Part shown: positions 41,960-50,134 of the stretch, piece by piece
How positions within the stretch are numbered: position 1 is the stretch's first letter
Layout of the letters: each line of letters opens with the position of its first letter
Assembly: GCA_020249285.1 (NCBI GenBank)
Contig: JADCFX010000004.1
Location: 124,001-188,000, forward strand
Reading direction: 5' to 3'
DNA: 64,000 bases
Source: Roseomonas sp.
GTDB taxonomy: Bacteria > Pseudomonadota > Alphaproteobacteria > Acetobacterales > Acetobacteraceae
Position numbers and translations under genes: made by a program
Notes under the pieces: model-generated
Database searches by the model: none
Seen by the model: the letters and a program-made list of their open reading frames with translations, nothing else
What the model was told of the DNA's origin: nothing

Positions 41960-42619
41960 TCATTCAGGCTCGATATCCGGCGCCTCACCATAGGGGTCGG
42001 CGGGGGTGATGCGGCTGGGCCGGGCCACGGCAGCGGTGGGCGGTGCCGGGCGCGGGCGGGCTTCGGCGGGGGCGCGGCGGGCGATTTCCGGCCCAATATC
42101 AGCCAATTCCAGAAAACCATCGGCCTGGCGGCGCAATTCATCGGCGATCATGGGCGGCTGGCTTTCCATGGTGGAGACAACCGTCACCTTCACGCCCATA
42201 CGCTGCACTGCTTCCACCACGCGGCGGAAATCGCCATCGCCGGAAACCAACACCGCATGATCCAAATGCGGCGCCAATTCCATCATATCCACCGCCAATT
42301 CGATATCCATATTGCCCTTGATGCGCCGGCGCCCCGTGGGGTCCGCCTGTTCCTTGGCGGGCTTGGTCACTACGCGCCAGCCATTATAGGCCAGCCAATC
42401 CGTCAGCGGACGAAGCGGGGAGTAATCCTCGGTCTCAATCAGCGCAGTATAGTAGCAAGCACGCACCAAATAAGTGGAGCCGCCGAAAAACCGCAGCATG
42501 GCGGCGAAATCCATCTCGAACCCGAGGGCCTTTGTGGCGTAATAGAGATTGGCGCCATCAACAAACAGACCAACGCGTTCCGGGCCAGCCTGGCGCCGAG
42601 CAACATGAGCAGACATCAA
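41960..42619 (-). CDS. NYN domain (LabA/DUF88) protein
   Basis: A 219-residue protein with a PIN-like NYN nuclease fold. The acidic site residues appear in GLFVDGANLYY (near 17-27), IKGNMDIELAVDMM and VLVSGDGDFRRVVEA. A Pro/Ala-rich tail of about 45 residues follows. Members are thought to be RNases or RNA-binding proteins; LabA works in clock output in cyanobacteria. The start may be the first or second ATG (42619 or 42616). It is divergent from folK. Confidence 0.87.
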   Translation of the reverse strand: MMSAHVARRQAGPERVGLFVDGANLYYATKALGFEMDFAAMLRFFGGSTYLVRACYYTALIETEDYSPLRPLTDWLAYNGWRVVTKPAKEQADPTGRRRIKGNMDIELAVDMMELAPHLDHAVLVSGDGDFRRVVEAVQRMGVKVTVVSTMESQPPMIADELRRQADGFLELADIGPEIARRAPAEARPRPAPPTAAVARPSRITPADPYGEAPDIEPE

Positions 42620-42690
42620 ATGATCCTCAATGGTTTGAAATCAACGATCAAATACGGAAAGTTTTATTACACTATAAATTCTGCGCTGTC

Positions 42691-43197
42691 ATGTCCCGCG
42701 CCCTAATCGCCATTGGCGCCAACCTGCCGGCGGGCGATGGCGCGCCGCCACTTGAAAGCTGCAAGGCGGCGCTGGCCGCACTTGATGCCCTGCCGGGGCT
42801 TCGCGTGGTGGCGGCGTCCCGCTGGTGGGAAAGCGCACCCATCCCGCCTGATCCCGCCTCTCCACGCTATGTGAATGGCGTGGCGTTGTTGGAAGGGTCA
42901 GCGGACCCGGCAAGCCTGCTATCCGCGCTGCAGGCCATTGAAAACGCTGCCGGGCGCACCCGGCCCTATCCCAATGCGCCGCGCGTGCTTGATCTTGATA
43001 TCATTGATCTGGATGGGCTGGTGCGGGATGCGCCGGACCCGGTGCTGCCCCATCCGCGCACCCATCTGCGCGGCTTTGTTTTATATCCCTTGGCCGAGGT
43101 CGCACCTGGCTGGGTGCATCCGCGCCTAAAGCAGCCCGTCGCGGCGCTGATCGCTGGCCTGCCAGCGCAGGATTTGTGGCCACTCACCCCCGCCTGA
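42691..43197 (+). CDS. folK: Hydroxymethyldihydropterin pyrophosphokinase
   Basis: HPPK transfers pyrophosphate from ATP to 6-hydroxymethyl-dihydropterin in folate synthesis. The 168-residue protein has IAIGANLPAG at the start, NGVALLE, and the signature RVLDLDIIDLDG followed by LPHPRTHLRGFVLYPLAEVAP. I chose the ATG at 42691, where the conserved protein begins; an AT-rich stretch with TATAAA at 42673-42678 lies just in front and may be its promoter. Confidence 0.92.
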   Translation: MSRALIAIGANLPAGDGAPPLESCKAALAALDALPGLRVVAASRWWESAPIPPDPASPRYVNGVALLEGSADPASLLSALQAIENAAGRTRPYPNAPRVLDLDIIDLDGLVRDAPDPVLPHPRTHLRGFVLYPLAEVAPGWVHPRLKQPVAALIAGLPAQDLWPLTPA

Positions 43198-43218
43198 CGC
43201 CCCAGGCGCTTGAAATCC

Positions 43219-43256
43219 TTGCAAAGCGGCGCCGGGGCGACTATCTGGATCAGATA
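43219..43256 (+). promoter_or_regulatory. Candidate rpoZ-rsh promoter with an operator-like palindrome
   Basis: TTGCAA (43219-43224) and TATCTG (43242-43247) are 17 bases apart. The -10 box is one arm of a perfect palindrome TATCTG-GAT-CAGATA (43242-43256), so a dimeric regulator binding there would block the polymerase. The leader to the rpoZ ATG would be about 60 bases. Confidence 0.45.
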
Positions 43257-43314
43257 ACCGGTCCAGCCGGGCGCCCGGCCCCCGCCGCGCGCCCCTTTTG
43301 TCTTTGGAGCACTC

Positions 43315-43707
43315 ATGGCGCGCGTTACCGTTGAAGACTGCATCGAAAAGATCCCCAACCGCTTTGAACTCGTGCTGATGGCCGCGCAGCGTGCGCGCAA
43401 TATCAGCCGGGGCGAGCAGATCACAGTGGATCGGGACGATGACAAGAACCCGGTCGTGGCTTTGCGTGAAATCGCCGAGGAAAAGGCCGATCTTCCTTCA
43501 TTGGAAGCTGATCTGATCAAATCCTTGCAGCGCGCACCGGAACCGGAGCCTGCCGAGGAAGAAGTGATTGACCTGATCGCCACTGATGAAAACATCTTCG
43601 GCATCATGGATGTGCAGGAAGAAGCCCTGCCTGAGGCCGGCGCCGATGACATGGCGCCCGATGATCTGGAAGCCGCCATCGCCGCCGAGCTTGGGGGCAA
43701 ACGATAG
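43315..43707 (+). CDS. rpoZ: RNA polymerase omega subunit
   Basis: A 130-residue omega subunit. The conserved core is [30 protein letters not shown] and the [11 protein letters not shown] helix; the acidic C-terminal extension (from about 75) is common in alphaproteobacteria. Omega helps assemble the polymerase and forms part of a ppGpp-binding site, which fits its position two bases before the ppGpp synthetase/hydrolase gene. Confidence 0.96.
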   Translation: MARVTVEDCIEKIPNRFELVLMAAQRARNISRGEQITVDRDDDKNPVVALREIAEEKADLPSLEADLIKSLQRAPEPEPAEEEVIDLIATDENIFGIMDVQEEALPEAGADDMAPDDLEAAIAAELGGKR

Positions 43708-43709
43708 GA

Positions 43710-45995
43710 ATGGCGATGGGGCGAAGCTTAACACCCTGCTTCCCCCCGCAATTTCCCCGCGCGCCTGAAGGCGTGGCCACGGGGCGTCCGCTCTCGCCCG
43801 GTACTGAACTAGCTTCCCGCGTTACTGCTTACGATCCGCGCGCCGATGCCGCGCTTATTGCCGGCGCCTATGATCTGGCCGCCGAAGCCCATGCGCCGCA
43901 AAAGCGCGATGATGGGCAGCCCTACATCGTGCATCCGCTCGCGGTCGCGGAAATCCTGGCGGGTTATCGTCTTGATACCGGGTCCATCATCACCGCGCTG
44001 TTGCATGACACGGTTGAGGATACGTCGCTCAAGCTTGGCGATATTGAAAGCCGCTTCGGCAAGGAAGTGGCGCGGCTGGTGGATGGCGTCACCAAGCTGA
44101 CGCGGCTTGAACTGCAATCCGAACGCACCAAACAGGCCGAAAATTTCCGCAAACTCGTGCTCGCGATGAGCGAGGATATCCGCGTGCTGCTGATCAAACT
44201 CGCGGATCGGCTGCATAACATGCGGACCATCTCTGGGATGCCGCAGCCGGAACGCCGCCGCAAGCAGGCGCGCGAAACGCTGGAGATTTACGCGCCGCTG
44301 GCGGAACGCATCGGCATGGATGCGCTGAAGACCGAGCTGGAAACCCTTTCCTTCCGCGAAATGAATGCGGAAGCCTGGCAGACCATCGCCGCGCGGCTCA
44401 CTTATCTGCGCGGCCAGGGCGCCGATTTGATCGAGGAGATTGAGGCGGATCTGCGCCGCGTTTTGGCCGATGCCGGCGTGACGTTGGTGGATATTCAGGG
44501 GCGGGAGAAATCACCCTATTCCATCTGGCTCAAAATGCAGAAAAAGAATGTCGCTTTCGAGCAATTATCCGACATCATGGCCTTTCGCATCATTGTGCCG
44601 GAAAAGGGTGATTGCTACGCCGCCCTTGGCGCCATTCATTCCGCCTATCGCGTGGTGCCGGGCCGCTTCAAGGATTGGATTTCAACGCCCAAGACCAATG
44701 GCTATCAAAGCCTGCATACGGGTGTCACGGTGCCGGCGCGCCGCAATGCCAAGATCGAAGTGCAAATCCGCACCAAGGAAATGCATGATATCGCGGAAAA
44801 TGGTGTGGCCGCGCATTGGTCCTATAAGCAAGGCCCCGCATCCGGGCGGGATCAGAAGCGCTACCCTTGGGTGCGCGATCTGTTGGAAATTCTGGAAAAC
44901 GCCGCTGAACCTCAGGAATTTCTGGAACATACCAAGCTTGAACTGCATCGTGATCGGGTTTTCTGCTTCACGCCCAAGGGCGATCTGATCGAATTGCCGC
45001 GCGGCGCGACACCGGTTGATTTCGCCTATGAGGTGCATAGCCAGGTTGGCGACAGCACGGTTGGCGCCAAGGTGAATGGTAAGATCGTGCCTTTGCGCCA
45101 TGCGTTGGAAAATGGCGATCAGGTGGAAATCATCACCGCGCGCGGCGGTACGCCCAATCCGGGCTGGGAGCGCTTTGTTGTCACGGGCAAGGCGCGCGCG
45201 CGCATCCGCCGCGTCAATCACGCGCGGCAGCGTTCGGAACAGCGCGAAGAAGGGCGCAGCGCGATTGCCAAGGCGTTTCGCGCCGCGGGTCTCGATTTTT
45301 CGGAGAAGCTTGCCGAACCCGCGTTGAAGCCGCTGAAGCAGGCAGATTTTGAGGCGATGTGCGTGGCGGTTGCCAGCGGCAATCTCTCGCCGCGCGATGT
45401 GCTGCATGCCGCCGTGCCGGAATTGCGCGCCGCCGCCCGCGGGGCGGACCCGTTGCCCCTTGCAAGGCCCAGGGGCAGACTTGGCGCAGGGCCAACGCTG
45501 ATGCCGGGCAAAGCGGAACGCGCTTCGGCAGCCAAGCGCGATGCGGCAATGGGGGTGAAGGGGCTGGTGACTGGCATGGCGGTCAGCTTCGCCGGCTGCT
45601 GTCACCCTCTGCCGGGGGACCGTATTCTGGGCATTGTCACGACCGGGCGCGGCGTCACAATCCATCGCCAGGATTGCCATGGGCTAGAGGCCTTCGCCGC
45701 GACGCCTGAGCGCTTCATTGACGTGGAGTGGGATTATGAGGGCGCGGCCAAAAGCACCCATGTCGCGCGGGTTGAAATGGTCGCGGAAAACCGCCCGGAT
45801 GCCCTGGCGGGGGTCACCACGGCCATCGCCCGGCAGGAAGGGGCGGTGAATAGCCTTCGCATCACCAACCGTGCCGAGGATTGGTGCGAAGTGCTGGTGG
45901 ATGTGGAAGTGCGTGATATCGCCCATCTGACCGCGGTGCTGGCAGCGCTGCGCGCCTGCCCCGGCATCACGCAAGTGGAACGCGGCAAGAGTTAG
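43710..45995 (+). CDS. rsh: Bifunctional (p)ppGpp synthetase/hydrolase (Rsh)
   Basis: A 761-residue RelA/SpoT homologue. The HD hydrolase domain is intact ([10 protein letters not shown] and [11 protein letters not shown]), as is the synthetase domain ([39 protein letters not shown]). A TGS domain ([21 protein letters not shown]), a zinc-finger-like segment ([11 protein letters not shown]) and a C-terminal ACT domain (about 685-761) follow. It should both make and degrade the alarmone. It starts two bases after the rpoZ stop and ends eight bases before acpS. Confidence 0.96.
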   Translation: MAMGRSLTPCFPPQFPRAPEGVATGRPLSPGTELASRVTAYDPRADAALIAGAYDLAAEAHAPQKRDDGQPYIVHPLAVAEILAGYRLDTGSIITALLHDTVEDTSLKLGDIESRFGKEVARLVDGVTKLTRLELQSERTKQAENFRKLVLAMSEDIRVLLIKLADRLHNMRTISGMPQPERRRKQARETLEIYAPLAERIGMDALKTELETLSFREMNAEAWQTIAARLTYLRGQGADLIEEIEADLRRVLADAGVTLVDIQGREKSPYSIWLKMQKKNVAFEQLSDIMAFRIIVPEKGDCYAALGAIHSAYRVVPGRFKDWISTPKTNGYQSLHTGVTVPARRNAKIEVQIRTKEMHDIAENGVAAHWSYKQGPASGRDQKRYPWVRDLLEILENAAEPQEFLEHTKLELHRDRVFCFTPKGDLIELPRGATPVDFAYEVHSQVGDSTVGAKVNGKIVPLRHALENGDQVEIITARGGTPNPGWERFVVTGKARARIRRVNHARQRSEQREEGRSAIAKAFRAAGLDFSEKLAEPALKPLKQADFEAMCVAVASGNLSPRDVLHAAVPELRAAARGADPLPLARPRGRLGAGPTLMPGKAERASAAKRDAAMGVKGLVTGMAVSFAGCCHPLPGDRILGIVTTGRGVTIHRQDCHGLEAFAATPERFIDVEWDYEGAAKSTHVARVEMVAENRPDALAGVTTAIARQEGAVNSLRITNRAEDWCEVLVDVEVRDIAHLTAVLAALRACPGITQVERGKS

Positions 45996-46003
45996 GATGG
46001 CCC

Positions 46004-46411
46004 ATGATCATCGGCATTGGTTCGGATATCCTGGATATCCGGCGCATTGAACGCACCATTGAACGCCATGGGGACCGCTTTCTGGAGCGTATCTTTACCA
46101 CGGCAGAGCGCGCCAAGGCGGAAAAGCGCACGGAACGCATCCGCGCCGCCACCTATGCCAAGCGCTTTGCGGCGAAGGAAGCCGCTTCCAAGGCACTCGG
46201 CACCGGGTTTCGCGCTGGCGTGTTTTGGCGCGATCTGGGGGTGGTGAATTTGCCATCCGGCCAGCCCACTTTGCGCCTGACTGGTGGGGCAGCAGAACGC
46301 TTGAAGGCCATTACGCCGGCGGGGCATGGCGCGGTGATTGCGCTGACCATGACCGATGAATTTCCCTATGCCCAGGCGATGGTGGTGATTACCGCCGTGC
46401 CGCTTCCTTGA
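46004..46411 (+). CDS. acpS: Holo-[acyl-carrier-protein] synthase
   Basis: AcpS attaches phosphopantetheine from CoA to ACP. The 135-residue protein has the metal-binding aspartate in [15 protein letters not shown] and the glutamate in [14 protein letters not shown]. It follows rsh closely and precedes lepB, the classical start of the rnc-era-recO block in alphaproteobacteria. Confidence 0.95.
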   Translation: MIIGIGSDILDIRRIERTIERHGDRFLERIFTTAERAKAEKRTERIRAATYAKRFAAKEAASKALGTGFRAGVFWRDLGVVNLPSGQPTLRLTGGAAERLKAITPAGHGAVIALTMTDEFPYAQAMVVITAVPLP

Positions 46412-46501
46412 CAGGGCGCGCTACCCCGCTATGCCCTGGATTTTCTCGGCAGCTTCGCCGGGGGTTTGTTGCGCCATTTGGGCGTTATCCTTGGAATTGA
46501 C

Positions 46502-47254
46502 ATGGCCTCGAAGAAATCCGGCGGTTGGCTGGAAAGCATCAAAACGATTGTCTATGCCGCCGCGATTGCGATTGGCATTCGTACCGTCGCGTTCGAGCCT
46601 TTCAATATCCCATCCGGTTCCATGATCCCCTCATTGCAAGTGGGGGATTATCTGTTCGTGTCCAAATTCTCCTATGGCTACTCGCGCCATTCCATGCCCT
46701 TCAGCCCCAATCTTTTCGAAGGGCGGATTTTCGCCTCCCCACCCAAGCGGGGCGATGTGGCCGTGTTCAAGCTGCCGCGTGATGGCAGCACGGATTACAT
46801 CAAGCGCATCATCGGCTTGCCAGGGGATCGTGTGCAGATGCGCGCGGGCATTCTGTATTTGAATGGCGCACCGGTGCGCCGGGAATTGCTCGGCCCCTAC
46901 ACGGTGGAAGGCGATGGCCCGCGCATTACAGTGCGGCGCTTCCGCGAATTCCTGCCCGCGATTGATGGCGCGCCAGGTGTGGCGCATGATATTCTGGAAG
47001 CATCCGATGATGCGCCCTTGGACAATACGCCGGAATTTCGCGTGCCGCCCGGGCATGTTTTCGCCATGGGCGATAACCGGGACAATAGCCTTGATAGCCG
47101 CGCGATGAATGCCGTTGGCTTCATCCCAATTGAAAATCTTGTTGGGCGTGCGGAGTTTATTTTCTTTTCCGTGGATGGTTCGGCCGCCTGGTGGCAGGTG
47201 TGGAATTGGCCCTTTGCCATTCGCTGGTCTCGGCTATTCAGCGCTGTCAGATGA
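46502..47254 (+). CDS. lepB: Signal peptidase I
   Basis: A 250-residue membrane protease cleaving Sec signal peptides. The catalytic serine is Ser40 in PSGSMIPSL and the lysine is Lys101 in DYIKRIIGLPGDR; GDNRDNSLDSR is the conserved last box. One transmembrane segment (17-30) precedes the catalytic domain. The start at the ATG 46502 matches the family; the frame is open to 46466. A palindromic repeat follows 14 bases after the stop. Confidence 0.95.
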   Translation: MASKKSGGWLESIKTIVYAAAIAIGIRTVAFEPFNIPSGSMIPSLQVGDYLFVSKFSYGYSRHSMPFSPNLFEGRIFASPPKRGDVAVFKLPRDGSTDYIKRIIGLPGDRVQMRAGILYLNGAPVRRELLGPYTVEGDGPRITVRRFREFLPAIDGAPGVAHDILEASDDAPLDNTPEFRVPPGHVFAMGDNRDNSLDSRAMNAVGFIPIENLVGRAEFIFFSVDGSAAWWQVWNWPFAIRWSRLFSAVR

Positions 47255-47267
47255 TACGCAGCACGGA

Positions 47268-47311
47268 GTATTTTCAAGCCAAGTGGAATCACTTGGCGGC
47301 TCGGAAAATAC
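47268..47311. repeat. 44-base palindromic repeat, copy C
   Basis: Outer arms GTATTTTC (47268-47275) and GAAAATAC (47304-47311); inner arms and GAAT loop as in copy A. Two positions of the outer stem differ from copy A and both are compensated on the other arm. Downstream flank GACCAAAT. It lies between lepB and rnc. Confidence 0.9.
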
Positions 47312-47328
47312 GACCAAATAAAAATATA

Positions 47329-47366
47329 GTGTGGTTCCCGTGAACGAAGGTGAGCGGGAGCCACAC
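47329..47366 (+). promoter_or_regulatory. Long hairpin in the rnc leader hiding the ribosome binding site
   Basis: GTGTGGTTCCCG (47329-47340) pairs with CGGGAGCCACAC (47355-47366) over 12 bases with one G-U pair; the loop is 14 bases. The Shine-Dalgarno GGGAG (47356-47360) is in the right arm and the rnc ATG is six bases after it. A TATAGT at 47325-47330 could be a -10 box; transcripts from it would miss part of the left arm. Confidence 0.6.
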
Positions 47367-47371
47367 GACAA

Positions 47372-48043
47372 ATGAGTTCTGATCTGCAGGAAAGGCTTGG
47401 CCATCACTTCGCCAAACCTGAATTGCTGATCCGCGCGCTGACCCATAGCACCGATGCGGAAAGCCGTGGTGAGGGGCTGCTTTCCAATGAACGGCTGGAA
47501 TTCGTGGGAGATCGCGTGCTGGGGCTTTGCATCGCCGAATGGCTGGCGGAGCGTTTTCCTGCCGAACGCGAAGGGGATTTGGCGAAGCGGCTTTCCATGC
47601 TGGTTTCCGCCGATACGCTCTGCAAAATTGCTGAAGAATTGGGGCTTGGAGCTGATTTGCGCATGCCCGCGCGCTACCGCGCCACGGGGTTGATGGGGCC
47701 GCGCAATCTGCTTTCTGATGCTTTTGAAGCGGTACTCGGCGCGATTTATCTGGATGGCGGTATCGCACCCGCGCGCGCCTTGGTGCGGCGCTGCTTTGCC
47801 GGGTTGATTGAAGCGGATGCGCGCCCACCGACCTCGGCCAAAAATCGCTTGCAGGAATGGACCCTTGGGCGCGGGCTTGGCTTGCCGGCCTATGGGCTGG
47901 TGCAATCGAGCGGCCCCGCCCATGCGCCGCGCTTTGTGATAAATGTGCTGGCGGCAGGACGGGAAGCGCAGGGTGAGGGCGATAGCAAACGCGCCGCCGA
48001 ACAAGCGGCGGCGGAAGCTTGGTTGAAGGTATTGGAAACATGA
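47372..48043 (+). CDS. rnc: Ribonuclease III
   Basis: A 223-residue double-strand-specific endonuclease for rRNA processing and mRNA control. The catalytic signature is NERLEFVGDRVLG (Glu40, Asp47) with the second acidic pair Asp116 and Glu119 in SDAFEAVLGAIYLD. The C-terminal dsRNA-binding domain spans about 153-221 (SAKNRLQEW, GDSKRAAEQAAAEAWL). The stop overlaps era by four bases. Confidence 0.96.
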   Translation: MSSDLQERLGHHFAKPELLIRALTHSTDAESRGEGLLSNERLEFVGDRVLGLCIAEWLAERFPAEREGDLAKRLSMLVSADTLCKIAEELGLGADLRMPARYRATGLMGPRNLLSDAFEAVLGAIYLDGGIAPARALVRRCFAGLIEADARPPTSAKNRLQEWTLGRGLGLPAYGLVQSSGPAHAPRFVINVLAAGREAQGEGDSKRAAEQAAAEAWLKVLET

Positions 48044-48933
48044 CAACGCGTTGCGGGTTGATTGCCATTCTGGGCGCGCCCAATGCCGGCAAATCCACGC
48101 TGGTGAACCGGCTGACCGGCAGCAAGGTGACGATTGTCTCACCCAAGCCGCAGACAACGCGCTTCCGGGTGCGCGCCGTGGTAATGCGCGGTGAAAGCCA
48201 ATTGGTGTTGGTGGATACACCCGGCATTTTCACACCGCGCCGGCGGCTGGACCGCGCTATGGTCGCTGCCGCCTGGGGTGGCGCGCAGGATGCGGATGTG
48301 GCGCTGCTGATCGTGGATGCACGCGCTGGGCTGACCGATCCGCTGCGCGCCATCGTCGAAAGACTGAGCAAGACCCGCCGGCCCATTTGGCTGGTGTTGA
48401 ACAAGACGGATTTGATTCCGCGCGAGAGGCTGCTGCCGCTGACCGCAGAATTGCACAAGCTGCTGCCTTTCGCCGAGACCTTCATGATCTCCGCCGAAAA
48501 AGGCGAAGGGCTTGATCTATTGCTGGATCGGCTTGCGCAAACCATGCCGCCCGGGCCCTTCCTTTTCCCGGAAGATGATCTGACCGATCTGCCCAACCGC
48601 ATGTTGGCGGCTGAAATTGTGCGCGAACAAATCCTGCGCCAGACGCATCAGGAAGTGCCGCATCATGCCTCGGTTGAAACCGAAACCTGGACTGAAAAGC
48701 CCGATGGGTCAGTCAGGATTGACTGCACCATCTACATCGCCCGCGCGACGCAAAAGGCGATCCTGATTGGCGATAAGGGCAGCCGCATTCGTGAAATCGG
48801 GCGACTCGCGCGCTTGGAATTGATCAAGCTTTTGGAACGCCCGGTGCATCTTTTCCTGAATGTGAAGGAAAAGCCCGATTGGGATGAAACCGCCGCGCGC
48901 ATCCGCGCCATTGGGCTTGAGGATGCCGGCTGA
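48040..48933 (+). CDS. era: GTPase Era
   Basis: Era binds 16S rRNA and helps 30S maturation. The 297-residue protein has the G1 loop GAPNAGKST (12-20), DTPG, NKTD and the SAEKG motif, then a KH RNA-binding domain (KAILIGDKGSRIREIGRLARLEL). I use the ATG at 48040, which overlaps the rnc stop; the frame is open 7 codons further upstream. Confidence 0.96.
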   Translation: MTTRCGLIAILGAPNAGKSTLVNRLTGSKVTIVSPKPQTTRFRVRAVVMRGESQLVLVDTPGIFTPRRRLDRAMVAAAWGGAQDADVALLIVDARAGLTDPLRAIVERLSKTRRPIWLVLNKTDLIPRERLLPLTAELHKLLPFAETFMISAEKGEGLDLLLDRLAQTMPPGPFLFPEDDLTDLPNRMLAAEIVREQILRQTHQEVPHHASVETETWTEKPDGSVRIDCTIYIARATQKAILIGDKGSRIREIGRLARLELIKLLERPVHLFLNVKEKPDWDETAARIRAIGLEDAG

Positions 48934-48945
48934 GCAGGCTGCGCC

Positions 48946-49701
48946 ATGAGTATTGAATGGCAGGCCCCGGCGGTGGTGCTTGATCTGCGCCCGCATGGCG
49001 AAGGCGGCGCGGTGGTGACGGTGCTGACCGAAGCGCATGGCCGCCATGCCGGCCTGGTGAAGGGCGGCGGATCTCGTGCTCAGGCGGGGCTATGGCTGCC
49101 GGGCAATTTGATTGAGGCGCGCTGGGTGGCGAGACTCTCCGATCAATTGGGCAGTCTTTCCGGGGAAATGGTGCATCCGGCGGCGGCGCTTGCGATGGAT
49201 GAACCCCTCTCGCTCGCGTTGCTGTCTTCCGCCTGCGCCATCGCCGCCGATGCGCTGCCGGAACGCGAAGCCCATCCGCGCGCCTTTGCGGGCCTGGTTT
49301 CCCTGATCGGCCATTTGGCCGGCGGGGCTGAGGGCGTGATGGCGGATTATGTGCGGTTTGAGGCGCTGATCCTGACCGAGCTTGGCTACGGGCTTGATCT
49401 GGCCACCTGCGCCGTGACGGGGGTGAGCGAAGGCTTGACCCATGTCTCCCCTCGGACGGGCCGCGCCGTCAGCGCCGGGGCGGCTGCGCCTTATTTGGAT
49501 AAGCTGCTGCCGCTGCCCGCCTTTATGCGCGATTCGGACAGCCTGGGTGAGGCTGCATCCTGGGTGGCGGGGCTTAAGCTGACGGGGCATTTCCTGGAAC
49601 GCGATGCCTTTGGCGCGCGGCACCGCCCGCTGCCGGAGGCGCGTTTCAGATTGGCGGAGCGGATAACTGCATTGATGGCCGACGCACCCGATAATGCATG
49701 A
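48946..49701 (+). CDS. recO: DNA repair protein RecO
   Basis: A 251-residue RecFOR pathway protein that helps load RecA on SSB-coated DNA. The N-terminal OB fold reads PAVVLDLRPHGEGGAVVTVLTEAHGRHAGLVKGG, followed by the helical domain (FEALILTELGYGLDLATCAVTG). It is the last gene of the acpS-lepB-rnc-era-recO run; the zinc cysteines found in some RecO proteins are not present. Confidence 0.93.
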   Translation: MSIEWQAPAVVLDLRPHGEGGAVVTVLTEAHGRHAGLVKGGGSRAQAGLWLPGNLIEARWVARLSDQLGSLSGEMVHPAAALAMDEPLSLALLSSACAIAADALPEREAHPRAFAGLVSLIGHLAGGAEGVMADYVRFEALILTELGYGLDLATCAVTGVSEGLTHVSPRTGRAVSAGAAAPYLDKLLPLPAFMRDSDSLGEAASWVAGLKLTGHFLERDAFGARHRPLPEARFRLAERITALMADAPDNA

Positions 49702-49966
49702 CGCCGGTTTGCCCACCCATGGCGGCCTCACAAATTTCGTGAAACTCATCGGGCAGGGAATGCAGCCTTTCGGGTTCAAGGCGTAAGCCATTCAGCGTTG
49801 CAACGTGATTCCAGCCAAGATTGCGCAGCGTCATGGCTGCCCTTTCCGCCGCCATCTCGGCGGAGCTCGCCAGGTTGAAGACCAGAAAGCAGCGAAATTC
49901 GCCAAGCGGCGCCAAGGTGGCGGGGCCGGCAATGCCCTCGGCCCAGGTCACCCAGACCTTGAGCAT
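49646..49966 (-). CDS. Hypothetical protein, antisense-overlapping the recO end
   Basis: About 106 residues from an ATG at 49966 (an alternative ATG at 50017 adds a Pro-rich N-terminus). The sequence (VWVTWAEGIAGPATLAPLGEFRCFLVFNLASSAEMAAERAAMTLRNLGW) has normal protein composition, and without it there would be a 433-base empty gap before parC. It overlaps the recO 3' end by 56 bases on the opposite strand. I do not recognise a family. A shorter plus-strand frame here (49805-50056) looks like its shadow. Confidence 0.45.
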   Translation of the reverse strand: MLKVWVTWAEGIAGPATLAPLGEFRCFLVFNLASSAEMAAERAAMTLRNLGWNHVATLNGLRLEPERLHSLPDEFHEICEAAMGGQTGVMHYRVRRPSMQLSAPPI

Positions 49967-50134
49967 GGGTGGCGGCGGCAGGGCCGGCACGGCGGGCGCG
50001 ATGGCAAGGTTCATCATGGCCTAAGGATAGGGCAAGAATGCTTTACGAAGTCTTGAAGCAAGGCGGGGGGCAAGGCTTTGCACTACATCAAGCCCGCGGT
50101 TAGACCTTGCCCTGAATAAGGACACGATTCTCCC

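Noticed and set aside
47289..48602. Minus-strand open frame of 437 codons across rnc and era
   Set aside because: Antisense to two certain genes; its C-terminal end (IFRAAK) is just translated palindromic repeat C.
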